Origin: JAIBJN01 sp963784175
GTDB taxonomy: Bacteria; Actinomycetota; Thermoleophilia; Gaiellales; Gaiellaceae
Length of the DNA stretch: 64,000 nucleotides
Reading direction: 5' to 3'
Assembly: GCA_963784175.1 (NCBI GenBank)
Contig: CAWAQJ010000014.1
Location: 496,001 to 560,000 of the forward strand
Shown: positions 17,058 through 25,427 of the stretch, piece by piece
How positions within the stretch are numbered: the first letter of the stretch is position 1
Layout: every line of letters starts with the position of its first letter
Program-made: the position numbers and the translations under genes
Notes under the pieces: generated by a model
The model's input: only the letters and a program-made list of their open reading frames with translations
Told to the model about the DNA's origin: nothing
The model's database searches: none

Positions 17058-17501
17058 TTAGTCGCGAGGCTCGGGACTGTCTTCTCGAAACGTGCTGGAC
17101 TGCGGGCGCGCGTACGCCAGGGCCACACAGGTGGGGATCCGGACGTGTGTCAAAGCCGGCGGATAGGCGGCCCGGTACTCCGTCGGGGGGATGCCGTACG
17201 CCCGGCGGAAGCTGGTCGTGAAGGACCCGACGCTGCGCAGCCCGACCGCGAAGCAGATGTCGGCGACCGACCAGTCGGTGTGGCGAAGCAGCGCCGCGGC
17301 ACGCTCCAGGCGCCGGGTGAGGAGGTACTGGTGCGGCGACTCGCCGAAGGCCTTACGGAACTCGCGGCTGAAGTGCGCCTGAGAGAGGTGCGCGGCCCGT
17401 GCCAGGTCGGAGACGTCGAGCGGCTCGTGGTAACGGGAATCGGCGAGGTCCTTCGCGCGCAGGAGGTGTCGCGCCGGCGGGACGAGCGTCGTCGTGGTCA
17501 T
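17058..17501 (-). CDS. AraC-family transcriptional regulator (DNA-binding domain only)
   Basis: 147 residues consisting almost entirely of the double helix-turn-helix of AraC/XylS proteins: LDVSDLARAAHLSQAHFSREF (first HTH) and WSVADICFAVGLRSVGSFTTSF (second HTH), then the conserved GIPPTEYR. There is no ligand-binding N-terminal domain. Its ATG (17501) overlaps the TGA of the upstream cyclase gene (ATGA), so the two are translated together and the cyclase or its nucleotide product may act through this regulator; that link is inference. The C-terminal ~30 residues are not conserved. Confidence 0.9.
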   Translation of the reverse strand: MTTTTLVPPARHLLRAKDLADSRYHEPLDVSDLARAAHLSQAHFSREFRKAFGESPHQYLLTRRLERAAALLRHTDWSVADICFAVGLRSVGSFTTSFRRAYGIPPTEYRAAYPPALTHVRIPTCVALAYARPQSSTFREDSPEPRD

Positions 17502-18701
17502 GCCGCCACCGCGCGCTTCGCCCGGTGGAGCCGCACGGCCGCCGAGACGCCCTTGAGCGGGACGTCGCCGACGAGCTCGAAGTCTCCGTCGTCCATGCCT
17601 GAGCTTCGCATGGCCGCGTCGCTGACGAGCACCTCGTGCGGGCCGGCGTAGTCGGCGATCCTCGCGGCGACGTTGACCGTCCGGCCGTAATAGTCGCCTT
17701 CCTGGACGATCACCGGCCCGGCGTTGATCCCGATCCTCGCCGGAACGGAGATGGCCTTCTCGGCCTGCTCGATGAGCGCAAGGCCGCTGCGAATCGCGCT
17801 CTCGGGCTCGCTGAAGTAGAACATCACGCCGTCGCCGAGCCACTTCACCGGGCGGCAGCCGTGCGTGCGCGAGGCCTCATGGACGACGGTGGCGAGGTCG
17901 GCGGCGAGCTCTGCGGCTGCCTCGTCGCCCCGCTCCTCCGCCAGGGCGGTGTAGCCGGTCAGGTCGAGGAAGGCGATGGCGGGCGGCTGCTTCGGCTGCC
18001 GGGGCGTGAGCCCTCGCTCCTCCATGAACCCTTCCGTGACGCCGACGAGGTACTCGAGCACCGAGCGCTCGCGGTGCCGGCTCTGAAGCCACGGGACGAT
18101 CGACGAGACCAGCTCCGTGTAGCCGGCCGCCCTCTGGTAGACGAGCGCGTCCCTCTCCTCGTTCGAGAGCTGCTCGAACGCCGCGACACGCTGGCGCACC
18201 GCGAGGTCGAAGAACTGGAGTCCGGCGCCGACGAGCCGCTGAATGGTCCCGCCGTAGAGCCGGGCGAAGCGCGACAGCTCGTCGTCGTCCGCGAGGTCGA
18301 GCCTCGTGAAGAGGAGCTCGAGTATCTCCGCGTCCTCGGCGCGCACGCGGTCGTCCTCGGTCGGCGGGATGCCGAGCTCGCCGGAGAGCCGCCGAACGAG
18401 CTCGGGCGAGCGGCCGAGCTTCGCCGGCCAGCTCCTCGTAGGTCGCCGAGGCTCCGACTGGCTCCGGCAGGAAGAGCCCGAGCGGGAACGAGAGCTCACC
18501 GGTCTCAACGCCTTTGGCCACGTCCTCGAGCGAGACCCCGGCCTCCTCGAAGGCCGCCATCAGGCGCACGACGTGCACGTCGGAGGAGGCGAACCCTTCC
18601 TCCTCGCCGTCTGTGAGCAGGCCCAGATCCTGAAGCCGGCGGACCTGCTCCGGCGAGCAGGGGGCCAGCTCCGCGAGCTCCGTGGCGGAGATCCTGCCCA
18701 C
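17498..18701 (-). pseudogene. Class-III adenylate/guanylate cyclase with MerR-like N-terminus; reading frame interrupted
   Basis: Two halves in different frames join at about 18422. The N-terminal part (ATG at 18701) has a MerR-like helix-turn-helix start (SPEQVRRLQDLGLLT), the middle is helical, and the C-terminal part is a class-III cyclase domain: AFLDLTGYTALAE with the first metal Asp, KWLGDGVMFYF with the base-reading Lys and second Asp, and GRTVNVAARI with the transition-state Asn and Arg. All catalytic residues are present. Removing one base (C at 18422) restores a single frame of about 400 residues, so either a one-base sequencing insertion or a recent frameshift. It overlaps the AraC gene by ATGA. 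Confidence 0.8.
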
Positions 18702-18737
18702 GGCGCGACTCTAGCCAAAGCCTGCGAGGATGAATCC

Positions 18738-19358
18738 ATGGCGGCCATCGAGATCGCCACGCCCCACGGGCCTGCCAGGGCCCACCTGCATCCGGCCGAC
18801 CGCCAGCGGGCTGCCCTTGTGCTCGGTCACGGGGCCGGCGGCGGAATCGAGGCGCGCGATCTCGTGGCGGTCGCCGACGTCGCGGTGTCGGAGGGGTTCA
18901 CGGTCGCTCTCGTCGAACAGCCCTACCGCGTCGCGGGACGCCGCTCCCCGGCCCCCGCGGGACAGCTCGACACCGCCTGGACGTCCGTCGTGGAGCACCT
19001 CCGTGAGAACGAGCTGGCGGGACTCCCCCTCGTGGTCGGCGGCCGCTCGCTCGGCGCGCGCGTGGCCTGTCGCACGTCGGCCGCGCTCGGCGCGGCGGCC
19101 GTCGTCTGTCTCGCCTTCCCGCTCCAGCCGCCACGACGAAAGACGGGCAAGCCCGCGGAGAGCCGCCTTCCGGAGCTGGACGCCGTCGGGGTCCCGACGC
19201 TCGTCGTCCAGGGCGAGCGCGACCCGTTCGGCATGCCGCCCGAAGGCCCGCTGCGCACCGTCGCCCGCGTGCCGGGCGACCACGGCCTGAAGGCCGACCT
19301 CGAGGCCGTGGCCGCCGCGGTGCGAGCCTGGCTGCAACTACTGGATCTCGAGAACTGA
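18738..19358 (+). CDS. Alpha/beta hydrolase of the KANL3/TEX30-like family
   Basis: 206 residues. An oxyanion-type GHGAGGG near residue 30, the nucleophile elbow GGRSLGARVA (Ser), an Asp in VVQGERDPFG and the late His in VPGDHGLK make a complete alpha/beta-hydrolase triad in the arrangement of the KANL3/Tex30 group. GCGAGGA lies 7 bases before the ATG. It is divergent from the cyclase gene and overlaps the convergent VOC gene by 21 bases at its 3' end. Substrate unknown. Confidence 0.85.
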   Translation: MAAIEIATPHGPARAHLHPADRQRAALVLGHGAGGGIEARDLVAVADVAVSEGFTVALVEQPYRVAGRRSPAPAGQLDTAWTSVVEHLRENELAGLPLVVGGRSLGARVACRTSAALGAAAVVCLAFPLQPPRRKTGKPAESRLPELDAVGVPTLVVQGERDPFGMPPEGPLRTVARVPGDHGLKADLEAVAAAVRAWLQLLDLEN

Positions 19359-19727
19359 GAGGACGTGATCGGCAGGGTCCTTGAACCAGGCGATTGCCTG
19401 CGGGCCCATCTCGCCGTCGTCCCTGAAGATCCCCTTCTCGTCCGTCTTGATCTCCGGCAGGTCGTACTGCTCCATCGTGACGCCGCGCCTGTTCAGCTCC
19501 TCCACGGCCGCCTCGATGTCGTCGACGGGGAAGTTGAGGATCGTGTGCTTCGGGGCGGTGTAGCTGTCCGACGGATAGACGAACACCGGGGTGCTCCCGG
19601 CGATGTGCAGCTCGAGCCCTTCCGGCGTCTCGACGACGTCGAGGCCGAGCGTCCCGCCGTAGAACTCCTTCGCGGCGCCGATGTCCGGCGCCGAGAAGCT
19701 CGTGAAGACCTTCGTGTCCTTGAACAT
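19338..19727 (-). CDS. VOC-family protein
   Basis: 129 residues. VFTSFSAPDIGAAKEFYGGTLGLDV begins the domain, FPVDDIEAAVEELNRRGVTM begins the second half, and WFKDPADHVLSVLE closes it. The upstream sequence rich in AAGGGAGA gives a ribosome-binding site. Its last seven codons overlap the opposite hydrolase gene. It is the fourth VOC protein in this zone and most like the small ones annotated as glyoxalase-like proteins of soil actinobacteria. Confidence 0.87.
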   Translation of the reverse strand: MFKDTKVFTSFSAPDIGAAKEFYGGTLGLDVVETPEGLELHIAGSTPVFVYPSDSYTAPKHTILNFPVDDIEAAVEELNRRGVTMEQYDLPEIKTDEKGIFRDDGEMGPQAIAWFKDPADHVLSVLEIQ

Positions 19728-19792
19728 GTGGTCTCCCTTGGCCGTTTCGGGTGTCACAGGTAGAGACCGGCCGGAGTGCCCCGCCTCATCGG

Positions 19793-20590
19793 TCACTCGG
19801 CCAGGAAGCGCGTCACCTCGTCGGCGACGAGCTGGGGCGCGGTCATGATCGCCGCGTGCCCCTCGCCGGGGAGCACGGCGATGCGGGCGTCCGGAAGCGC
19901 GTCGCGGATCCTCTCCGTTCCCTCGCGCGCCCAGTCCGGGCTCTCGCCGCCGAGCAGGAGCAGCGCCGGCGCGGCGACGTCCCTGAACCGCTCGGGCTCG
20001 AGCACGTAGGTCTCCTCGGCGCGCACCTCGCGCGCGACGGTGTGCGCGGCCGCGACCCGCACCGGCCAGGTCGGCGCGCCGCGCAGCTGCTCGACCTCGT
20101 CGGGAGTCAGCCCGAAGAGGCCGAGGGCGTATACGAGCGCTTCCTCCCGCTCGCCGCGGTCGACGAGCGCCTCGATCCGCTCCAGGTACTCGTGCGGCAC
20201 AACGGAGATGCCCGGAGAACCCTCGTAGACGACGAGCTTGGCGATGTTCGGAGTCGCGAGCGACCGCGCCGAGCGCCACGGTCGCGCCGTAGGAGTGGCC
20301 GAAGACGTTTGCAGGCTCGCCGAGCGAGTCGACGATCGCCGCCACGTCCTCGAACTCGCGCTCGATCGCGTACTCCGCGGCGTCCCCGCTCTCGCCTCGG
20401 CCGCGCCGGTCGACGGCGTAGAGCGTGAAGCGATCGACGAGCGACGGAAGGATGTAGCGGAAGCTCCAGTGCGCGCCGGTCGTGCCGTGGAGGAGGACGA
20501 GCGGCGGTCCTGTCGCCGCTCGCGATGTACGCCGATTCGCGTGCCGTCGCTCGACGTCACGTGCACGACAACGGGGGCAGCCTCACCCAC
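19793..20590 (-). pseudogene. Alpha/beta hydrolase, reading frame interrupted twice
   Basis: The protein is spread over frames. The N-terminus VVVHVTSSDGTRIGV is in frame 1 (GTG at 20590); the oxyanion-hole segment GPPLVLLHGTTGAHW and the nucleophile FGHSYGATVALGAV are in another frame; from IAKLVVYEG on (about 20254) frame 1 resumes through LLLLGGESPDW and the catalytic-His region PGEGHAAI. Breaks lie near 20520 (one base missing) and 20254-20262 (one base extra), which cancel. Each part is well conserved, so sequencing error is likely. The complete protein would be about 265 residues. Confidence 0.75.
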
Positions 20591-20650
20591 GACGGCAGGC
20601 TATCGCCCGCCCGACTAAACACGCCGACCCGTCGTCGAGATCATGTAGGT

Positions 20651-21151
20651 ATGTGGCGGCGCTCTGAAACCGATCCGGAACTCGCTGCGATCGAGACCGT
20701 CTACCGGGAGCAGCTCCGGTCGTTCGTCAGGCTCGCGACCGCCATCACCGGGAACGAGCAGACCGCCTACGACGCCGTCCACGACGGCTTCGTGCGGGCC
20801 GTTCGCTACCGCAGCCGGCTGCGGGACCGCGAATCGGCTCCGGGCTGGGTCTGCCGGATCGTCCTCAACGAGGCGCGGAAGCGCACGACGGCGGAGCTCC
20901 GCCACGTGTCCACGCCGATCGAGGCCGCCGACGAGCCCGCGACCAACGGGCATCACGAGGCAGGCGCCGCCGCGGCCGCGCTCGCCTCGCTCCCCGAGCG
21001 CCAGAGGTTGGCGCTCTTCCTCCGCTACTACGCCGATCTGGACTACGCGGGAATCGCCGAGGCCCTCGGGATCTCCCGCGGGACGGTGTCCGCGACCTTG
21101 AACGCAGCCCATTCGAACCTGCAGACGAAGCTGAAGGAGGTCAACGCATGA
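20651..21151 (+). CDS. ECF RNA polymerase sigma factor
   Basis: 166 residues. Region 2 (VYREQLRSFVRLATAITGNEQTAYDAVHDGFVRAV) and region 4 (LPERQRLALFLRYYADLDYAGIAEALGISRGTV) are both present and nothing else. Its TGA overlaps the next gene's ATG (ATGA), and that product looks like a membrane-anchored partner, so this is a sigma/anti-sigma pair by arrangement. No strong ribosome-binding site precedes the ATG. It is divergent from the broken hydrolase. Confidence 0.9.
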   Translation: MWRRSETDPELAAIETVYREQLRSFVRLATAITGNEQTAYDAVHDGFVRAVRYRSRLRDRESAPGWVCRIVLNEARKRTTAELRHVSTPIEAADEPATNGHHEAGAAAAALASLPERQRLALFLRYYADLDYAGIAEALGISRGTVSATLNAAHSNLQTKLKEVNA

Positions 21152-22257
21152 CCGACGTGGCTGAGCTCCTCGACACCCTGGCGCCGCCCTACGAGGGCAC
21201 CGGCGACTGGAACCGCGTCCTCCGCGACGCCAAGCTCGAGCGCCGCCCGCTCTGGCGGCCCTACCGACTCGCCGCAGTCGCCGCGCTCGTGGCGGTGATC
21301 GCGGGCGCCGTCGCCCTCTGGCCCGCAAGCAACGGGACCGGCGGCTCTGTCCTCGACCGGGCGCTGGCCGCGACCGGCGAGGGCGCCGTGCTCCACCTGG
21401 TCTCCGAGGGCGAGCTGCCCAGGACGCTGGTCGACCTCGAGACCGGCGAGCGCACCGAGGTTCGCTCGCTGAACGAGGTCTGGTTCGACCCCGAGGCGGG
21501 ATTCCGGCAGACGGAGACGTTCGACGGCGTCGTGCAGTTCGACACCGTCCTCGGCCCCGACGAGATGCCGGAGCACGCGACCTCGATCTACTCCAGCCTG
21601 GGCGCCGGCTATCGGGAGGCGCTCGAGTCCGGGCGGGCCGAGGTCGTCGGCGAGGAGACGGTCGACGGCACGCCGGTCTACTGGATCCACATCGAGGACG
21701 GGCACGACGTCGCCGTCTCGCGCGACACGTACGAGCCGACCTACATCCGCGTGAACATGAACGGTTCGCCCGCGCTGACGCGGATCGTCTCCTACGAGAC
21801 CGTGGAGTCCGGCTCGGCCCCGCTCGACGCCCAGGGAACGCCTCCGGGCCCGCAGGACGTCACCACCGCGTACGGCGCCGAGGTCGACCTGGCCGACGCA
21901 GCGTCCCTGCTCGGACGGGAGCCCGTCTGGGCCGGGTCGAGCCTGCACGGCTTCCCGCTCGACTCCGTGCGCTCGCTGAGCCTCCCCACCACGGACGGCA
22001 CCGTTCCCGGGCTGAGCCTCGTCTACGGCTCCGCCGAGGGCGGCGGCCCGCACGTCGAGCTCAGCGAGTCCGCGACCCTGGCCGAGGGACTGACGATGCT
22101 CGTCGGCGTCCGCGGCTACGTGCCGCCCGAGGGAACGGCGCTCGTGGCAGGCTCCCAGGCGCTCGTCGGGATGAACGGCCTCGTCGTGGCGATCCACGCG
22201 CCCGACGAGGCGATGGCGATCGACGTCGCCCGGCTGCTCGAGCCGTACGCCGGCTAA
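21148..22257 (+). CDS. Single-pass membrane protein, probable anti-sigma partner
   Basis: 369 residues: a ~40-residue cytoplasmic N-terminus (WNRVLRDAKLERR), one membrane helix at about 42-60 (LAAVAALVAVIAGAVAL), and a ~300-residue outer domain with beta-rich segments. No zinc-finger HxxxCxxC motif of classical anti-sigma factors is seen, so the role as anti-sigma rests on its translational coupling to the ECF sigma gene. The outer part resembles MucB/RsgI-like or lipoprotein-like beta domains only loosely. A hairpin terminator follows. Confidence 0.65.
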   Translation: MTDVAELLDTLAPPYEGTGDWNRVLRDAKLERRPLWRPYRLAAVAALVAVIAGAVALWPASNGTGGSVLDRALAATGEGAVLHLVSEGELPRTLVDLETGERTEVRSLNEVWFDPEAGFRQTETFDGVVQFDTVLGPDEMPEHATSIYSSLGAGYREALESGRAEVVGEETVDGTPVYWIHIEDGHDVAVSRDTYEPTYIRVNMNGSPALTRIVSYETVESGSAPLDAQGTPPGPQDVTTAYGAEVDLADAASLLGREPVWAGSSLHGFPLDSVRSLSLPTTDGTVPGLSLVYGSAEGGGPHVELSESATLAEGLTMLVGVRGYVPPEGTALVAGSQALVGMNGLVVAIHAPDEAMAIDVARLLEPYAG

Positions 22258-22278
22258 CGGGCGGGTACGCGCAAAGGA

Positions 22279-22301
22279 GCGGGCGGGCTCGTCCCGCCCG
22301 C
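22279..22301 (+). terminator. Hairpin after the sigma/anti-sigma operon
   Basis: GCGGGCGGG (22279-22287) pairs perfectly with CCCGCCCGC (22293-22301) over a 5-base loop, 22 bases after the stop. It is followed by TTCG rather than a T-run. Confidence 0.7.
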
Positions 22302-22311
22302 TTCGCGCGCG

Positions 22312-22341
22312 TTGACAGCAGTAGCGCGGTGGTGACAGGGT
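22312..22341 (+). promoter_or_regulatory. Possible promoter of the patatin operon
   Basis: TTGACA (22312-22317) is a perfect -35 match; CAGGGT (22336-22341) 18 bases on is a poor -10. If used, transcription would start a few bases before the GTG at 22352, leaving almost no leader. Confidence 0.4.
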
Positions 22342-22351
22342 CCGCAGGGCC

Positions 22352-23599
22352 GTGACCGACTCGACGCCGCTCGACTCTCCCGCGATCGGGACGTCCAGCA
22401 CCGATCTGGTCGAGCCCTGCTCGAACCAGGACCCCCGCCCCGCATACCCGCCGGCCCCGCCGAAGCAGCCGCCGCTCGCGCTCGCCTTTTCGGGCGGCGG
22501 GTTCCGGGCGTCGCTCGCCGCGCTCGGCGTGCTCCGGTTCCTCGCCGACGCCGGGCTCCTGGGCCAGGTCAGGTGGGTCTCCTCCGTCTCCGGCGGATCG
22601 ATCCTCAATGGAGCCTTCGCGGTCGCCTACCCGGACATCGAGTCGGCCGGATTCACGCCCGACGCCCTGGAGCAGCACCTCGTGCAGCCCTTCGTCGAGC
22701 GGATCAGCAGCGCCTCCATGCAGAAGGGCCTCGCCGGCGGGCTCTGGAAGATCGTCGGCCGGCGCACGCGCACCGACCTGCTCGCCGACAAGCTCGACGA
22801 GTGGTTCTTCTCGGGACGCCTTCTGGAGGACATCCCGTCCGGCTGCCGGTTCATCTTCAATGCGTCGAACCTGACCACCGGCGTGCGCTTCGGGTTCGAG
22901 CGCGACGTGTTCGGCGACTACGTCATGGGCCGACGGGCGACGGCCGGCAGCGGCCTCCGGCTCGCGCAGGCGGCCGCCGCGTCGGCGTCCTTCCCGGGCG
23001 CGTTCGCGCCCGTCGTGCTCAGCCAGTTCACGTTCCCGTGCTCGAACGGCCGCACTGCGACGCTGCTCGACGGGGGAACCTACGACAACATGGGCCTCGA
23101 GCCGCTGGACGACCTCAACCGGGCGTCGGTGCCAGACCACCTGCGCGGGGCCTGCCTCGTCGTCGCCAACGCGGGCGGGGTCTTCCGGGCCGGCGCCTTC
23201 AAGGGCCTCCCCTTCCTCAAGAACCTCCAGCGGACGAACTCCCTCCTCTACCGCCAGTCCGTGGTCCTCCGAACGCGGGCGATGGTGGAGCGCTTCCAGG
23301 CCTGGGAAAGCGCGCCCGAGGGCCAGAAGCCGCCGTGGGCTCGCCGCGGGGTTCTGTTCGGGCTCGCCACCACGATGCCCGAGGACACCGCGGCCGAATG
23401 GCGCGCGACCCGCCCGGAGCCCTCCAGGGACGCCGTCATCGCGCTCGCCAGGACCCCGACCACGCTCGACCTCTTTCCGCAGCAGCTCTGCGAACGGCTC
23501 ATGTATCGAGGCTGGTGGCTGACCGGCGCGACGCTCTCCCAGTACCAACGCGAGCTCCTCCCGGCCGAGCTGCCCACGCGGCCGGACCCGGACGCATGA
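22352..23599 (+). CDS. Patatin-like phospholipase
   Basis: 415 residues from a GTG. The Ser-Asp dyad is complete: oxyanion-hole FSGGGFR (about 46-52), nucleophile Ser80 in SVSGGS, and Asp240 in LDGGTYDNMG. After the hydrolase core comes a C-terminal ~130-residue region rich in Arg and Trp without recognisable domain. No signal peptide, so it acts inside the cell, on membrane lipids by family expectation. Its TGA overlaps the next ATG (ATGA), making it the first gene of a three-gene coupled operon. Patatin lipases of this size serve as membrane-damaging effectors in several bacterial defence systems, but no sensor gene is obvious here. Confidence 0.9.
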   Translation: MTDSTPLDSPAIGTSSTDLVEPCSNQDPRPAYPPAPPKQPPLALAFSGGGFRASLAALGVLRFLADAGLLGQVRWVSSVSGGSILNGAFAVAYPDIESAGFTPDALEQHLVQPFVERISSASMQKGLAGGLWKIVGRRTRTDLLADKLDEWFFSGRLLEDIPSGCRFIFNASNLTTGVRFGFERDVFGDYVMGRRATAGSGLRLAQAAAASASFPGAFAPVVLSQFTFPCSNGRTATLLDGGTYDNMGLEPLDDLNRASVPDHLRGACLVVANAGGVFRAGAFKGLPFLKNLQRTNSLLYRQSVVLRTRAMVERFQAWESAPEGQKPPWARRGVLFGLATTMPEDTAAEWRATRPEPSRDAVIALARTPTTLDLFPQQLCERLMYRGWWLTGATLSQYQRELLPAELPTRPDPDA

Positions 23600-24273
23600 C
23601 CGGGGACGACGAGCCCCTCGGGACGCGGGTCGAGAGGCTCCTGCGCGCGCAGGCGGAGAGCCGTGACGCACCCGAGTGGATCGTCGACCTCCTCGCCGGT
23701 GAGGACGTGGAGGCGAAGCTCACCGAGCGAGGCGACGTGGGCGTGGTCTTCACCACGCCCGGTGGAGACATCTGCGAGATCGAGGTGCGCCTCGCCTTCA
23801 GGGCCCCGCCTCCGGTCGCGGACCGCCCGTGGCAGCCTGCGGGAGTTCGGCTTCCGCAAGACGGCCTCGAGAAGCTCTCCTACATCGTCGTGGACGAGAT
23901 CGTCGGCGAGGACGTGGACCTCTCGGTCTCGAGCTGGCCGATGGTCGACGTTCGCGGACGGCTCCTCATGCCCACGAAGGATCCTCTCGCCGTCCACGCC
24001 GACGTGCAGGCGCTGACGGCCTATGTCAACCGGCCCGACGTGCGCGCCGGCCGCCGCCCGATCGACATCCGCATGGGCACCGCCATGGCCGCCGAGGTCC
24101 GGACCAGGGCGATGGGCGCCGCCCGGCCGCGGCTCGACAAGTGGCTTGTGCCGCCCGTCCACGACATCACCGCACCGGCGCGCGACAAGGCGAAGGCGGC
24201 CTTCTACGCCGCAGTCGCGCCCGCGCTCGACCCCAAGGAGGTCAAGGCGATCCGGGAGGCCGCGAGCGAGTGA
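23596..24273 (+). CDS. Unknown protein between patatin and MBL-fold genes
   Basis: 225 residues, not recognised. Visible parts: an acidic N-terminus with VERLLRAQAES, a predicted beta-rich segment (VGVVFTTPGGDICEIEVRLAF), the repeated LSYIVVDEIVGEDVDL and SWPMVDVRGRLLMP stretches, and a C-terminal helical, basic tail (PARDKAKAAFYAAVAP). No signal peptide, membrane helix or catalytic motif. It starts inside the patatin stop and its own TGA overlaps the GTG of the next gene, so its dose is tied to both enzymes; an adaptor, inhibitor or sensor role is possible but unproven. Confidence 0.7.
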   Translation: MTGDDEPLGTRVERLLRAQAESRDAPEWIVDLLAGEDVEAKLTERGDVGVVFTTPGGDICEIEVRLAFRAPPPVADRPWQPAGVRLPQDGLEKLSYIVVDEIVGEDVDLSVSSWPMVDVRGRLLMPTKDPLAVHADVQALTAYVNRPDVRAGRRPIDIRMGTAMAAEVRTRAMGAARPRLDKWLVPPVHDITAPARDKAKAAFYAAVAPALDPKEVKAIREAASE

Positions 24274-25427
24274 GCCCGATGCCGCGGAACAAGCCCGCGG
24301 TCATCCCTGCGGGCATCTTTCAGGACGGCGACTTCCTCGGAAACGTCGAGCCGACCGACCTCGTCTACTTCGTGCTCAACGTGGGCGACGGCGACCTGCA
24401 GCTCATCCTGCTTCCGCAGCGCGAAGCGGACAAGAGCCGCCGGGCGATCGTCGTCGACGTCGGCAGGTCAGGCAAGCTGCCGCCACTCCTCGACAGCCTC
24501 CAGGAACGGCACTTCCTCAACGTCCCCGACGACGGCCAGCTCTTCCCGCTCGTCATCGGAACGCATCCCCACGACGATCACATCTCCGGCATGCCGGAGT
24601 TCCTGCAGCTCTGGGGACATGCTGTCCGCGAGTACTGGGAGCCCGGCTACTGGCACACCTCGCTCGCCTACCAGAACACCATGCACCTACTCGAGGACGC
24701 CGACCCGCATATCCAGCACACCCAGCCGACGAGCGGCACCACACGCTTCATCGGACGCGTGAAGTTGATCGTGCTCTCCCCCGCCGTCGGCCTCCGGCGC
24801 CGGTTCGACACGTACGGGGTCGACCTCAACGACGCCTCGATCTCGCTTCGACTCGAGTTCCCCGCCTCCCGGGTCGAAAAGCGAAACCGTGACCGCGCCT
24901 ACGTCGGCCTGCGCGGCAAGACGCGGACGCTCCTGCTCGGCGCCGACTCGCTCTTCGACTCGTGGGCGAACGTGCTCGTCGACTTCCCCGTCCTGCACCC
25001 GCAGACAGGCCCGGCGGCCGAGGCGCTCGAGAAGGCGGCGGGCCCAGACGCTCTCGACGCCGAGATCTTCAAGGTCCCCCACCACGCCTCGAAGCACGGC
25101 CTCAACCTCAGCCTCGTCGAAGCCGTGAGCCCTTCGATCTCACTCATCTCCTCCGTCGGCAGCGGCGGAAAGTACAACTTCCCGCACCTGGTCACGCTCG
25201 AGGCGCTCCGCGAGGGCGTCGAGCGCACGGCATCGAGCGGCGAGGCTCACAGGCCGGACTGGGAGCTCAACATCCACTACACCGCCGAAGAGGACACCGC
25301 GGGACCGCTCGGGTCGATGGCCCTCGTCATCCCGCCGAAGGGCCGGGAGGTCGGCTTCTGGCGCTTCCGCGACTCGCCGAGCGAGCCGGTCGACCTGTCC
25401 AAGGCCTGCCGTCTCGTGCCCGGCTAG
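24270..25427 (+). CDS. ComEC-type metallo-beta-lactamase-fold hydrolase
   Basis: 385 residues from a GTG at 24270 (GGGAGG lies 10 bases upstream; an ATG at 24279 has no suitable site). The metal motif is HPHDDH (99-104, HxHxDH pattern), followed by the ComEC/Rec2-like VPHHASKHG (His271-His272) and an Asp in LLLGADSLF. Soluble, with no competence membrane domain, so it is a free hydrolase or nuclease relative of ComEC. It is coupled by GTGA overlap to the unknown protein and ends on a CTAG shared with the opposite M48 gene. Substrate unknown. Confidence 0.87.
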   Translation: MSPMPRNKPAVIPAGIFQDGDFLGNVEPTDLVYFVLNVGDGDLQLILLPQREADKSRRAIVVDVGRSGKLPPLLDSLQERHFLNVPDDGQLFPLVIGTHPHDDHISGMPEFLQLWGHAVREYWEPGYWHTSLAYQNTMHLLEDADPHIQHTQPTSGTTRFIGRVKLIVLSPAVGLRRRFDTYGVDLNDASISLRLEFPASRVEKRNRDRAYVGLRGKTRTLLLGADSLFDSWANVLVDFPVLHPQTGPAAEALEKAAGPDALDAEIFKVPHHASKHGLNLSLVEAVSPSISLISSVGSGGKYNFPHLVTLEALREGVERTASSGEAHRPDWELNIHYTAEEDTAGPLGSMALVIPPKGREVGFWRFRDSPSEPVDLSKACRLVPG

